A stretch of 64,000 nucleotides of DNA, taken from assembly GCF_014646295.1 (NCBI RefSeq), contig NZ_BMNE01000004.1, forward strand, positions 186,001 to 250,000, read 5' to 3'. The DNA is from Nocardia rhizosphaerihabitans (lineage in GTDB: Bacteria > Actinomycetota > Actinomycetes > Mycobacteriales > Mycobacteriaceae). Positions within the stretch are counted from its first letter, which is position 1. Every line of letters begins with the position of its first letter. Under the pieces are notes generated by a model. That model did not search any database. It saw only the letters and a list, made by a program, of their open reading frames with translations, and was not told the DNA's origin. Below, one piece after another: positions 43,303 through 51,663 of the stretch. A program made the translations under genes and the position numbers.

Positions 43303-44679
43303 TCACGGCACTTCCGGGGCGGCGTCGTGGGTGAAGCCACCCGCCTGCGCGCGGGTCAGCGGCGTGCGCCACGGATTGGCCGAGAGATGACGCAGGCTGC
43401 GCCCGATGTCGGCGAGCAGGAGTTCGGCCATGTCGAGGGTGAAGCCGTGCCGGAACACCGCGCGCATGATCGTCTCGTCCTGCCGGCCGGCGGGCAGCGG
43501 ATAGGCGGCGATGAGCCACCCGCGGGCGCGCAGCCGGTCGGACAGGTCGTAGAGGTTGTAGTCGGGGCCCTCGGTCAGCCGCCACGTCACCGCGGCGATG
43601 CCGCGCTCCGGTTCGCCCGCGTGGATCAGCTCGAACGGTCCGATCGCACCCAGCCCCTTCGCGAAATGCCGTGCGACGAAGTAGGTCGCCGACTGCACCC
43701 GGGCGTAACCCGCGCGGCCGAGCCGGATGAAGTTGTAGTACTGGGTGATGACCTGCCCGCCCGGCCGGGAGAAATTGAGATTGAACGTCGGCATGTTGCC
43801 GCCGAGGTAGTCGACGTCGAAGATCAGTTCCCGTGGCAGATCGGCGGCTTCGCGCCAGATCGCCCAGCCGACGCCGAGCGGGGCGAGACCGGTCTTGTGA
43901 CCGGAGGTGTTGATCGACTTCACCCGCGGTAACCGGAAGTCCCACACCAGGTCCGGTGCGGTGAACGGACCGAGGAAGCCGCCGCTGGCCGCGTCGACGT
44001 GGATCGGGATGTCGGGCCCGCCCGCGGCGTGCAGGCGGTCGAGGGCGGCGCTGATCGCGGCGACGTCCTCGAACAGGCCGGTGAAGGTCTGGCCGAAGGT
44101 CGGCACCACGGCGATGGTGTTGTCGTCGCAGTATTCCGGTAGGTCGTCGGGGTGCATGGTGTACCGGTCGCCGCGCAACGGGATCTGGCGCAGTTCCACG
44201 TCGAAGTAGCGCGCGAACTTCTCCCAGCACACCTGCACCGGCCCGCTCACCAGGTTCGGCATCCCGGTGCCGCCGCGCGCCCGCCAGCGGAACTTCGCGG
44301 CGAGACCGCCGAGGATCGCGGCCTCGCTGGAGCCGGTGGTCGAGGTGCCGAGCGTGGACGCGGGATCGGGAGCGTGCCACAGGTCGGCCAGCATGCGCAC
44401 ACAGCGCTTCTCCAGCTCGGCGGTCTGTGGGTATTCGTCCTTGTCGACGATGTTCTTGTCGATCGATTCGGCCATCAGGCGACGGGCCTTGTCGTCGATC
44501 CACGTCGTGCAGAAGGTGGCCAGATTCATCCGGGCGACACCGTCGAGGATCAATTCGTCGTGCACGATCTCGTAGGCGACGTCGGGAAAGAGTTCGTGGG
44601 CGGGAAACCCGCCGTGCGGGGCGGGCCGGGTGAAGCCGGGAAGACTGAAAAGGTCGTTGGGGAAGAGATTCTCGGCCAC
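43303..44679 (-). CDS. gadB: glutamate decarboxylase GadB
   Basis: 458-residue group II PLP decarboxylase that turns glutamate into GABA and consumes a proton. The cofactor lysine is Lys262 in SINTSGHKTGLAPLG. Other markers are TSTTGSSEAAILGGLA, IHVDAASGGFLGPF and FNLNFSRPGGQVI. The GTG at 44679 has GGAGGAAC before it; an upstream GTG at 44703 has no such site. The divergent antiporter gadC makes this a complete acid-resistance module. The C-terminus is longer than the E. coli pattern and ends TRAQAGGFTHDAAPEVP. Confidence 0.93.
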   Translation of the reverse strand: MAENLFPNDLFSLPGFTRPAPHGGFPAHELFPDVAYEIVHDELILDGVARMNLATFCTTWIDDKARRLMAESIDKNIVDKDEYPQTAELEKRCVRMLADLWHAPDPASTLGTSTTGSSEAAILGGLAAKFRWRARGGTGMPNLVSGPVQVCWEKFARYFDVELRQIPLRGDRYTMHPDDLPEYCDDNTIAVVPTFGQTFTGLFEDVAAISAALDRLHAAGGPDIPIHVDAASGGFLGPFTAPDLVWDFRLPRVKSINTSGHKTGLAPLGVGWAIWREAADLPRELIFDVDYLGGNMPTFNLNFSRPGGQVITQYYNFIRLGRAGYARVQSATYFVARHFAKGLGAIGPFELIHAGEPERGIAAVTWRLTEGPDYNLYDLSDRLRARGWLIAAYPLPAGRQDETIMRAVFRHGFTLDMAELLLADIGRSLRHLSANPWRTPLTRAQAGGFTHDAAPEVP

Positions 44680-44855
44680 TGTTCCTCCAGTCAGAGGGTG
44701 CACTGCCAGGTGTTTGCTCTACCGGAATTCTGCAACGATTCTGTTCTCTTTGCGCTCGATTCGAGCCTACCAAGGGGATGCTAGATGGTTACTATGCATG
44801 AGCAAGTGATCGAGGGTTCCCGCTAGTTGTGCAGACACAGCAGGAGGCAGCGCTG

Positions 44856-46280
44856 ATGACGGGCACCGCGACGAAAGTCGCGACCACCACGAAGTATTTG
44901 TCCTGGGTGACATTGGCGCTGATGACCACGAGTTCGGTGGCCAGCCTCCGATCAGCCCCCACGATGGCGGTTTACGGACTCGCCTGCGTATTTCTCTACA
45001 TCATTCCCGCGATTCTCTTTCTGCTGCCGACCTCGCTGGTCGCCGCGGAACTGGCATCGGGTTGGCAGGGTGGCATCTACAAATGGGTCGGGGACGGGCT
45101 GAACAAGCCGCTCGGCTTTCTCGCAGTCTGGTGCCAGTTCGCCATGACGATTTTCTACTATCCGAGCCTGCTCGCTTATGTGGCAAGCACTTTCGCGTAC
45201 ATCATTCATCCGTCGCTGGCCGCCAACGGCCTCTATGTGGCGATCGTGATCATCACGATCTACTGGGCCGGTGTGTATGTGTCCTCGCAGGGCACCAAGA
45301 CCGTGGCCGGGTTGTCGAGTATGGGTCTGGTGATCGGCACGCTGATTCCCGGCACGCTGCTGGTCGTGCTCGGTCTGGTATTCCTCGCGCAGGGCAATCC
45401 GTCTGCGGCGCCGATGGATTCGTCGCATCTGCTGCCCGCGTGGACCGGGTTGGCGAGTCTGGTGCTGATCGTGAACAACTTCCTGTCCTACGCGGGCATG
45501 GAGATGAACGCGGTGCACGTGTCGTCGCTGCGCAATCCGGCCAAGGAGTTCCCGAAGGCGATGTTCCTGGCCATGGGCCTGGTGCTGGTCATCTTCATCC
45601 TGCCCGCGCTGGCGATCAGCTGGGTCGTCCCGTCGGCCAGCCTGAGTCTCACCGCGGGTGTGATGCAGGCCTTCGACGGGTTCTTCAGTCACTTCGGGAT
45701 CGGTTTCCTCACCCCGATCATCGGTATCGCGCTGGTGGCCGCGGCACTGGGCGGCATGCTCACCTGGCTGGCCGGACCATCGAAGGGGCTGTTGCTGATC
45801 GGGCGCAGCGAGGGCTATCTGCCGCCGATCCTCACCCGGCTCAACAAGCACGGCGTGCAGCAGAACATGCTGGTGGCGCAGGGTATTTTCACCACGCTGA
45901 TCGCGCTGCTCTACGCCTTCATCCCCAATGTCTCCAGCGCATACTGGATTCTGTCGGTGATCACCACGCAGGTGTATCTGATCATGTACGTGCTGATGTT
46001 CGCCGCGGCCGCCAAGCTGCGCAGAGACGATCCGGATCATCCGCGCGGATACCGGGCGCCGGCGTTGTTCGCGCTCTGCGGACTCGGCGCCGCGTCCTCG
46101 ATCGCCGCGTTCGCGATCGGCTTCGTCCCGCCTTCGCAGTTCGGTGCGGGTAGCCCGTGGGTGTACGTACTCATCGTCGGCGGCGGCATGGGCATCGTCG
46201 GCCTGCTCATCCCGTACCTGTTCTACCGAAATCGCAGGGACAGCTGGAAACTCGCCGTTCCGGAAGGGGAGCAGGTATGA
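44856..46280 (+). CDS. gadC: glutamate/GABA antiporter GadC-like
   Basis: 474-residue APC-superfamily transporter with about twelve spans. Markers include the unwound first helix LRSAPTMAVYGLACVFLYII, the segment AAELASGWQGGIYKWV and WLAGPSKGLLLIGRSEGYLP, which is typical of GadC. The ATG at 44856 follows GGAGG; a GTG 27 bases upstream is an alternative. The protein ends soon after the last span (YRNRRDSWKLAVPEGEQV) and so lacks the long C-terminal plug that closes E. coli GadC at neutral pH. TACTAT (44790-44795) is the likely -10. It overlaps the next gene by 4 bases. Confidence 0.88.
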   Translation: MTGTATKVATTTKYLSWVTLALMTTSSVASLRSAPTMAVYGLACVFLYIIPAILFLLPTSLVAAELASGWQGGIYKWVGDGLNKPLGFLAVWCQFAMTIFYYPSLLAYVASTFAYIIHPSLAANGLYVAIVIITIYWAGVYVSSQGTKTVAGLSSMGLVIGTLIPGTLLVVLGLVFLAQGNPSAAPMDSSHLLPAWTGLASLVLIVNNFLSYAGMEMNAVHVSSLRNPAKEFPKAMFLAMGLVLVIFILPALAISWVVPSASLSLTAGVMQAFDGFFSHFGIGFLTPIIGIALVAAALGGMLTWLAGPSKGLLLIGRSEGYLPPILTRLNKHGVQQNMLVAQGIFTTLIALLYAFIPNVSSAYWILSVITTQVYLIMYVLMFAAAAKLRRDDPDHPRGYRAPALFALCGLGAASSIAAFAIGFVPPSQFGAGSPWVYVLIVGGGMGIVGLLIPYLFYRNRRDSWKLAVPEGEQV

Positions 46281-46714
46281 CGACCGGAGACGCCCCCGAC
46301 AACAAGCGACGCTGGATCTACGTCACCGCCGGTGCGCTGCTGGTGGTGTTCGCGCTGATCGGCCTGTTCACCTTCAGCGCGATCCGTGAGAACACCGACG
46401 CCCAGCGCAAAGCCGAACAGCTGCACAGCAATCTGATCGCCGCAGGTCTGCCCGCACCGGAGCCGGACGTGATCGCGAACGCTCTCGGCGACGACGGCGG
46501 CTCGGTCTGCCAGGACCCGAGTTCGCCGCTGATCAGGGCGAAATACCAGGCCTCGATCACCAACGGCGCGGCGGGTCCAGGGCAGCGTCCGGTGATCGGC
46601 CCGCGTGACACCGCCGAGGCGGTGGGCATCACCATCGCCACCTATTGCCCGGATCGGTTGCAGGACTACCTTTCTCATCTCGACACACTGAAGCTGGACG
46701 ACACGACGAAGTGA
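46277..46714 (+). CDS. single-span membrane protein coupled to gadC
   Basis: 145-residue protein with a short basic cytoplasmic start (MTTGDAPDNKRRW), one membrane span (IYVTAGALLVVFALIGLFTF, about 14-33) and an extracytoplasmic domain of about 110 residues with two cysteines (GSVCQDPSS and TYCPDRLQ). Its ATG overlaps the gadC stop (ATGA), so both are made together. No family recognised. Context suggests an accessory to the antiporter or a scaffold for it, which is an inference. Confidence 0.72.
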   Translation: MTTGDAPDNKRRWIYVTAGALLVVFALIGLFTFSAIRENTDAQRKAEQLHSNLIAAGLPAPEPDVIANALGDDGGSVCQDPSSPLIRAKYQASITNGAAGPGQRPVIGPRDTAEAVGITIATYCPDRLQDYLSHLDTLKLDDTTK

Positions 46715-46720
46715 GGCGTG

Positions 46721-48073
46721 ATGACCGAAACTCCCGATGTGGCTGCGCTGCGCGGCAAGGTATCCAGGCTGATGGGTCAGGCGAAAAAGGATCTGGCCGA
46801 GCTGGTTTCGTTCAAATCCGTCGCTGACCCGCGTCAGTTCCCGCCGGAAGGGTGTGAGCAGACGGCGCAGTGGGTGGCCGACGCGTTCGCCGCGGCCGGG
46901 CTGACCGAGGTCGGGCTGCACGAGACGCCGGACGGCAGCAAGGCGGTCATCGGGCACAAGCCGGGTCCGCCGGGAACGCCGACGGTGCTGCTGTACTGCC
47001 ACTACGACGTGCAACCGCCGCTCGACGACGCCGCGTGGAAAACCCCCGTCTGGACGCTGACCGACAAGGACGGCCGCTGGTACGGGCGCGGCGCGGCCGA
47101 CTGCAAAGGCAATATCGTCACCCACCTGACGGCACTGCGCGCGATCGGCCCGGACTTCCCGATCGGCATCAAGGTGGTGTCGGAAGGCTCGGAGGAGCAG
47201 GGCACCGGCGGGCTGGAGAAGTTCGTCGTCGCGAACCCCGACCTGCTGGCCGCCGACGCCATCCTGGTCTCGGACTGCGGCAACTTCGCGGTCGGCGTGC
47301 CCACCTTCACCCAGACCCTGCGCGGGATGGTGAACGTGGTCCTCACCGTGCACACCCTGGCAGGTCCGATGCATTCGGGCATGTTCGGCGGGCCTGCGCC
47401 GGATGCGCTGGCGGCGATGATCCGGCTGCTGGCGTCGTTGCGTGACGAGCACGGCAACACCACCATCGATGGGCTCACCAACGATCAGAAGTGGTCGGGC
47501 GCCCAGTATCCGGTGCCCGATTTTCGGTCCGACGCGGGCGTGCTCGACGGCGTCGACCTGGTCGGCAGCGGCACGGTCTCCGACATGCTGTGGTCGCGGC
47601 CCGCGTTGACCGTGCTCGGCATGGACGTACCCGCGGTGGTCGGCTCCTCGGCGGCGATCCAGCCGAGCACCAGGGCCAGACTCAATCTGCGCATCCCGCC
47701 GGGTACCGAGCCGAAGCAGGCCTACGACCTGCTCGAGAAGCATCTGCGCGCGCACCTGCCCTGGAACGCGCACCTCGACATCGAACTCGAGTCGCTGGGC
47801 GAGCCGTTCGCCGCCGCCGAACACGGTCCGGCCCGCGCGGCCATGGGCAAGGCGATGGAAACCGCCTACGGGCGCCCGGTCACCACCGAGGGCCAGGGCG
47901 GCTCGATTCCGCTGTGCAACGTCTTCGCCGACACCTACCCGAACGCGGAGATCATGCTGACCGGCGTCGAGGAGCCGAAATGCCTGATCCACGCGCCCAA
48001 CGAGAGTGTGGACCCGAGCGAGATCGAACACATGGCCCTGGCCGAGGCGCTGTTCCTGAGCAGCTATCGCTGA
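46721..48073 (+). CDS. M20 family dipeptidase
   Basis: 450-residue zinc dipeptidase. Metal and catalytic segments are clear: LLYCHYDVQPP (His and Asp), GRGAADCKGN (bridging Asp), SEGSEEQGTGG (catalytic and ligand Glu) and SDCGN. A dimerisation/lid domain sits between about 200 and 330. It starts 6 bases after the small membrane gene and closes the gadC operon. It could supply glutamate from peptides such as glutamyl dipeptides, an inference from context. Confidence 0.9.
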   Translation: MTETPDVAALRGKVSRLMGQAKKDLAELVSFKSVADPRQFPPEGCEQTAQWVADAFAAAGLTEVGLHETPDGSKAVIGHKPGPPGTPTVLLYCHYDVQPPLDDAAWKTPVWTLTDKDGRWYGRGAADCKGNIVTHLTALRAIGPDFPIGIKVVSEGSEEQGTGGLEKFVVANPDLLAADAILVSDCGNFAVGVPTFTQTLRGMVNVVLTVHTLAGPMHSGMFGGPAPDALAAMIRLLASLRDEHGNTTIDGLTNDQKWSGAQYPVPDFRSDAGVLDGVDLVGSGTVSDMLWSRPALTVLGMDVPAVVGSSAAIQPSTRARLNLRIPPGTEPKQAYDLLEKHLRAHLPWNAHLDIELESLGEPFAAAEHGPARAAMGKAMETAYGRPVTTEGQGGSIPLCNVFADTYPNAEIMLTGVEEPKCLIHAPNESVDPSEIEHMALAEALFLSSYR

Positions 48074-48074
48074 G

Positions 48075-48719
48075 TCAGAACTGCGCCTGATCCTCCGGCT
48101 GGATCGCCCGGAACTCGGTGCCCGCCGGAGCCATCTCGTTCAGCCTGCCGAAGTAGATGCCCTGCGCCGCCGGCTCGATGATCCCGAAATGGATCGGGAC
48201 GGCGGTGCGGGGATTCACCGCGCGCAGGTAGTCGACGGTGTCCCAGATCCGCATCCAGGGGGCGACGGCCGGGATGGCGAGCACGCCGACCGGGACCGGC
48301 GGCACCCACAGCGAGTCGCCGGGGTGGACCAGCTGGGCCGGATCGGCCGCGGTGCCGAGCTGGAAGACCGTGTTGTCGATCACCGGGATGTCCGGGTGGA
48401 TGACGGCGTGGCGCCCGCCACCGCCGGTGATCTGTAGCTCACCGATATCGAGCACCTGACCGGCCGAGACCGGCTCCCAGCCCTCGCTGCGGCGCTGGGC
48501 GGTCTGCGGGTCCGACAGCAGGCGGGCGGTCGGGTTGGCCTCGATCAGCGCCTCGATCCGGTTCGGATCGATGTGGTCGGGATGCTGGTGGGTCACCGCG
48601 ATCGCGTCCAGTCCGGTGATGCCCTCGAAACCGTGCGCGAACGTGCCTGGATCGAACAGCACCTTCACGCCGTGCAGTTCCACGAGGATGCAGGAATGAC
48701 CGAAGTGGGCGATACGCAT
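48075..48719 (-). CDS. metallo-beta-lactamase-fold hydrolase
   Basis: 214-residue MBL-fold protein of the UlaG-like group. The metal motif is VTHQHPDHID near residue 43; a second histidine set is GRHAVIHPDIP and the last is VPIHFG. It begins MRIAHFGHSCILVE, typical of this group. A similar gene sits near purS/purQ in M. tuberculosis. Substrate is unknown. It ends 1 base after the M20 gene on the opposite strand. Confidence 0.87.
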   Translation of the reverse strand: MRIAHFGHSCILVELHGVKVLFDPGTFAHGFEGITGLDAIAVTHQHPDHIDPNRIEALIEANPTARLLSDPQTAQRRSEGWEPVSAGQVLDIGELQITGGGGRHAVIHPDIPVIDNTVFQLGTAADPAQLVHPGDSLWVPPVPVGVLAIPAVAPWMRIWDTVDYLRAVNPRTAVPIHFGIIEPAAQGIYFGRLNEMAPAGTEFRAIQPEDQAQF

Positions 48720-48818
48720 ATGCCGATGCTAAGCCGCCGCGACCCCGGAACGCGGGCACGACGGCCGGGTCAACTAGGATTTCTGAGGTAACCCCCCACA
48801 CCACATGAGGAGCAACGC

Positions 48819-49055
48819 GTGGCACGAGTCGTGGTCGAGGTCATGCCGAAGGCCGAGATCCTGGACCCCCAGGGACAGGCCGTGGTCGGCGCGCTCCCGC
48901 GTCTGGGATTCGCCGGAATCTCGGATGTGCGGCAGGGCAAGCGATTCGAGCTCGAGGTGGACGAGAGTGTCTCCGACGCCGAGCTCGAGCAGATCGCCGA
49001 GGCACTGCTCGCCAACACCGTGATCGAGGACTGGAAGGTCGTTCGGGTCTCGTGA
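48819..49055 (+). CDS. purS: FGAM synthase subunit PurS
   Basis: 78-residue small subunit of formylglycinamide ribonucleotide amidotransferase, which passes ammonia from PurQ to PurL. It reads MARVVVEVMPKAEILDPQGQ, with the family segment GFAGISDVRQGKRFEL. Start is GTG with GAGGAG before it; TAGGAT (48775-48780) is a likely promoter. It overlaps purQ by 4 bases. Confidence 0.95.
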   Translation: MARVVVEVMPKAEILDPQGQAVVGALPRLGFAGISDVRQGKRFELEVDESVSDAELEQIAEALLANTVIEDWKVVRVS

Positions 49056-49729
49056 GCGCACGCATCGGCGTAATTACTTTCCCGGGCACCCTCGACGACG
49101 TCGACGCTGCCCGCGCGGTGCGCCTGGCGGGCGCCGAGGCCGTGAGCCTGTGGCACGCCGACGCCGACATCAAGGGCGTCGACGCGGTCATCGTGCCCGG
49201 CGGCTTCTCCTACGGCGACTACTTGCGCTGCGGCGCCATCGCCCGGTTCGCGCCGGTGATGGGCGAGGTCGTGCGCGCGGCCGGTCAGGGCCTGCCGGTC
49301 CTCGGCATTTGCAACGGCTTCCAGGTGCTGTGCGAGGCCGGGCTGCTGCCCGGTGCGCTGACCCGCAACGAGGGCCTGCATTTCATCTGCCGCGACGAGT
49401 GGCTGCAGGTCGACGCGACGAACACCGCCTGGACCTCCCGCTACGAGCAGGGCGCGCAGATCCTCGTCCCGCTGAAGTCGGGCGAGGGTCGCTACCAGGC
49501 CTCGCAGAAGGTGCTCGACGAGCTCGAGGGCGAAGGTCGCGTGGTGTTCCGCTACGCGGGCGACAACCCGAACGGCTCGCAGCGCGGCATCGCGGGCATC
49601 TCCTCGGCCAACGGCCGGGTCGTCGGCCTGATGCCGCACCCCGAGCACGCCACCGAGGCGCTGACCGGTCCGAGCGACGACGGCCTCGGCATGTTCTTTT
49701 CGGTGATCGACAGCCTGATCAGCGCCTGA
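49052..49729 (+). CDS. purQ: FGAM synthase glutaminase subunit PurQ
   Basis: 225-residue class I glutamine amidotransferase that releases ammonia for PurL. The nucleophile cysteine is in PVLGICNGFQVLCEAG, and the His-Glu pair is in MPHPEHATEA. The oxyanion strand GGFSYGDYLRCGA is typical. Coupled to purS by a 4-base overlap. A long hairpin repeat starts 5 bases after its stop. Confidence 0.95.
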   Translation: MSARIGVITFPGTLDDVDAARAVRLAGAEAVSLWHADADIKGVDAVIVPGGFSYGDYLRCGAIARFAPVMGEVVRAAGQGLPVLGICNGFQVLCEAGLLPGALTRNEGLHFICRDEWLQVDATNTAWTSRYEQGAQILVPLKSGEGRYQASQKVLDELEGEGRVVFRYAGDNPNGSQRGIAGISSANGRVVGLMPHPEHATEALTGPSDDGLGMFFSVIDSLISA

Positions 49730-49733
49730 GTTA

Positions 49734-49888
49734 TTGGAGCGCTGGCGCGCTCGAGTTCGCGGCTCCTCCTGTCCCGCCGGTCAGGCACCGTTGCTTGCTC
49801 CTTCGTCGCCTACGCAACGGCACCTGACCGGCGGGACGGCCGCGAACCGCCGCTGACGCGGCGGCCCCTCCTCGGGGTCGGGGCGTGT
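49734..49888. repeat. long hairpin repeat, copy A
   Basis: About 155 bases almost identical to copy B at 51467-51619. It contains a small hairpin GAGCGC-tggc-GCGCTC, then a long stem (outer arms 49755-49763 and 49839-49847; inner 24-base arms 49771-49794 and 49814-49837 with two mismatches) around the loop CTCCTTCGTCGC (49798-49809), then a hairpin CCGCCGC-tgac-GCGGCGG. It follows the purQ stop directly and could end transcription. Confidence 0.85.
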
Positions 49889-49894
49889 GGGCTG

Positions 49895-50971
49895 CTATGG
49901 CAGTCGGTCGATAATGTCGAAATCCACTCCGTCGGCTCTCGCGAGATAGGCGGGGCCGACGGCTTGGTTTCCGACGAATCCCCGTCGGGTGGACGGGCCG
50001 TCCAGGACGATGCCGGTGGCGAGACGGCCTGCGATGGTCGGCACGTCCAGGGTGCCGACCGTGTCGGCCAGCGTGCGCAGCAGGTGGACCGCCTCGTAGG
50101 TGGAATTGCTGAAGGTGGTCAGCGCGGGGGCGAAGGCGCCCTGGTGTTTGCGGTAGCGGGCCCGGCGGTCGCGGCCGTCGGCGGTGCGCTCGTCGACGAA
50201 GAAGCTCGACGCCACATACAGGTTGGTGTTGGCGGCGGGGCCCGCGCTCAGAAGGACATTCTCGTCGACGGCGGGGCTCAGGCGCGGCATGATCGCGGGC
50301 AGGCCGGTCGCGGCGAACTGCCGGTTGAACCGGGCTGTGTCGGCGCCGACCATCAGGACCAGCACCGCGTCGGCGCGCAGCAGGGCGGGACTGTCCAGGA
50401 ACGCCTGGAAATCACGGGTGCCGAGCGGAACGTACTGCTCGAGCACGATATCGGCCGGTGACGGCAGCGCGCGGCGCAGCGCGTTGACCGTCTGGCGCGG
50501 CCAGATGTAGTCGTTGCCGATCACCGCCCACTTGCGCACACCCAGTTCGCGCGTCATCCACGCCACGGCGGGCACGGTCTGGTGATCGGGATGCTCACCG
50601 ACCAGCAGGACGCCGGGGCGTTCGTCGGGCAGGCCCTCGTGATCGGTCGCGTACAGGTAGGGGACGCGGCCGTCGACGGCGTCGGCGACGGCGCGGCGCA
50701 CGGCCGAGGTGTGCCAGCCGGTGATCGCGCCGACCATTCCGGTCGCCAGAAACGCTTCGACCTCGGTGGCCACTTCGTACGGTGAGCGGCCGCCGTCGAT
50801 GGTCGTCAGCCGAATTTCGCGACCCAGAATTCCTGTCCCGCTATTGATTTCATCGACAGCGAGGGAAATGGCCGCGGTACACGATGGAGCGATGATCCCA
50901 CCGGGGCCCTGAGTGGGCACGATCGAGAGAATCTCGATCGTCTCGTCCCGACTCTCGTCGAACGTGGGCAT
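49895..50971 (-). CDS. AmiC/urea-binding-type ligand-binding protein
   Basis: 358-residue periplasmic-binding-fold protein of the amide/urea (Peripla_BP_5) class. It starts MPTFDESRDETIEILSIVPT and has no signal peptide or lipobox, so it should stay in the cytoplasm like AmiC, the ligand sensor of the Pseudomonas amidase operon. Family segments are DEINSGTGILGREIRLTTID and AVIGNDYIWPRQTVNALRRA. TAGAGT on the minus strand (50977-50982) lies 5 bases before the ATG. A MarR gene is divergent. No transporter genes are near. Confidence 0.8.
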   Translation of the reverse strand: MPTFDESRDETIEILSIVPTQGPGGIIAPSCTAAISLAVDEINSGTGILGREIRLTTIDGGRSPYEVATEVEAFLATGMVGAITGWHTSAVRRAVADAVDGRVPYLYATDHEGLPDERPGVLLVGEHPDHQTVPAVAWMTRELGVRKWAVIGNDYIWPRQTVNALRRALPSPADIVLEQYVPLGTRDFQAFLDSPALLRADAVLVLMVGADTARFNRQFAATGLPAIMPRLSPAVDENVLLSAGPAANTNLYVASSFFVDERTADGRDRRARYRKHQGAFAPALTTFSNSTYEAVHLLRTLADTVGTLDVPTIAGRLATGIVLDGPSTRRGFVGNQAVGPAYLARADGVDFDIIDRLP

Positions 50972-50993
50972 TCTGTACTCTATCGCTCGAGTG

Positions 50994-51005
50994 CGAACGG
51001 GTTCG
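50994..51005. promoter_or_regulatory. candidate MarR operator
   Basis: CGAACGGGTTCG is a palindrome of two 5-base arms around GG in the gap between the divergent AmiC-like and MarR genes. It lies about 12 bases upstream of the TAGAGT element (50977-50982) that serves the AmiC-like gene. Confidence 0.45.
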
Positions 51006-51014
51006 TTCGAATGA

Positions 51015-51464
51015 ATGTGTCGGCAGGTGGGAATGCGATCGGTGTCCATCATAAGTGGGTGTTCCACGCTGCACGGCGCGCTGCGCTCGGCGGAGCGCAA
51101 CTGGGTCCGGCAGCTCGAATCGGCGCTGTCGGCCGACAATCTCACGGCCGACCACTGGGCGATTCTGTCGCAGTTGTCGACCGACGACGGCATGACGATG
51201 TCGGAACTGGCGGCTGCCGCGCGCCTCGCGCCGTCCTCGGCCACCCGGCACGCCGACCATCTCGCCGAACGCGGCCTGATCTTCCGGGTCGCCGCGACGG
51301 ATGACCGCAGGCGGATCCTGATCGGGCTGAGCAATCTCGGCGCGAAGCTGGTCGGGCGGATCCGGGCGGAAGAACAGCAGGCAGAGGACGATCTGCGGGC
51401 CCGGCTCGGTGCGCGGCGCTACAGCGAATTGGTCGCCGCGCTATCGGTCATCGCCGAGCTGTAA
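51015..51464 (+). CDS. MarR-family regulator
   Basis: 149-residue winged-helix regulator. The recognition region is MTMSELAAAARLAPSSATRH, and the wing carries DDRRRILIGLS, the usual MarR pattern. It starts at an ATG at 51015; another ATG 18 bases later is possible. Divergent to the AmiC-like gene, which it probably controls through the palindrome at 50994-51005. Repeat copy B follows its stop directly. Confidence 0.83.
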   Translation: MCRQVGMRSVSIISGCSTLHGALRSAERNWVRQLESALSADNLTADHWAILSQLSTDDGMTMSELAAAARLAPSSATRHADHLAERGLIFRVAATDDRRRILIGLSNLGAKLVGRIRAEEQQAEDDLRARLGARRYSELVAALSVIAEL

Positions 51465-51466
51465 TT

Positions 51467-51619
51467 TTGGAGCGCTGGCGCGCTCGAGTTCGCGGCCCCT
51501 CCTGTCCCGCCGGTCAGGCACCGGTGCTTGCTCCTTCGTCGCCTACGCACCGGCACCTGACCGGCGGGACGGCCGCGAACCGCCGCTGCGCGGCGGACCC
51601 TCCTCGAGGTCGGGTCGTG
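51467..51619. repeat. long hairpin repeat, copy B
   Basis: About 153 bases matching copy A at 49734-49888. Inner arms are 51504-51527 and 51547-51570; outer arms 51488-51496 and 51572-51580; loop CTCCTTCGTCGC at 51531-51542. Relative to copy A one stem pair has changed on both sides, from T-A to G-C (51524 with 51550), which keeps the pairing. Confidence 0.85.
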
Positions 51620-51663
51620 CGGGGCCGGGTCGATCAGGAGCCGCAGCGCCTAGGATCGCGAAC

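Noticed and set aside
49730..49890. CRISPR-like repeat
   Set aside because: Only two copies 1.7 kb apart with genes between; they are hairpin elements, not spaced direct repeats, and no cas genes occur.
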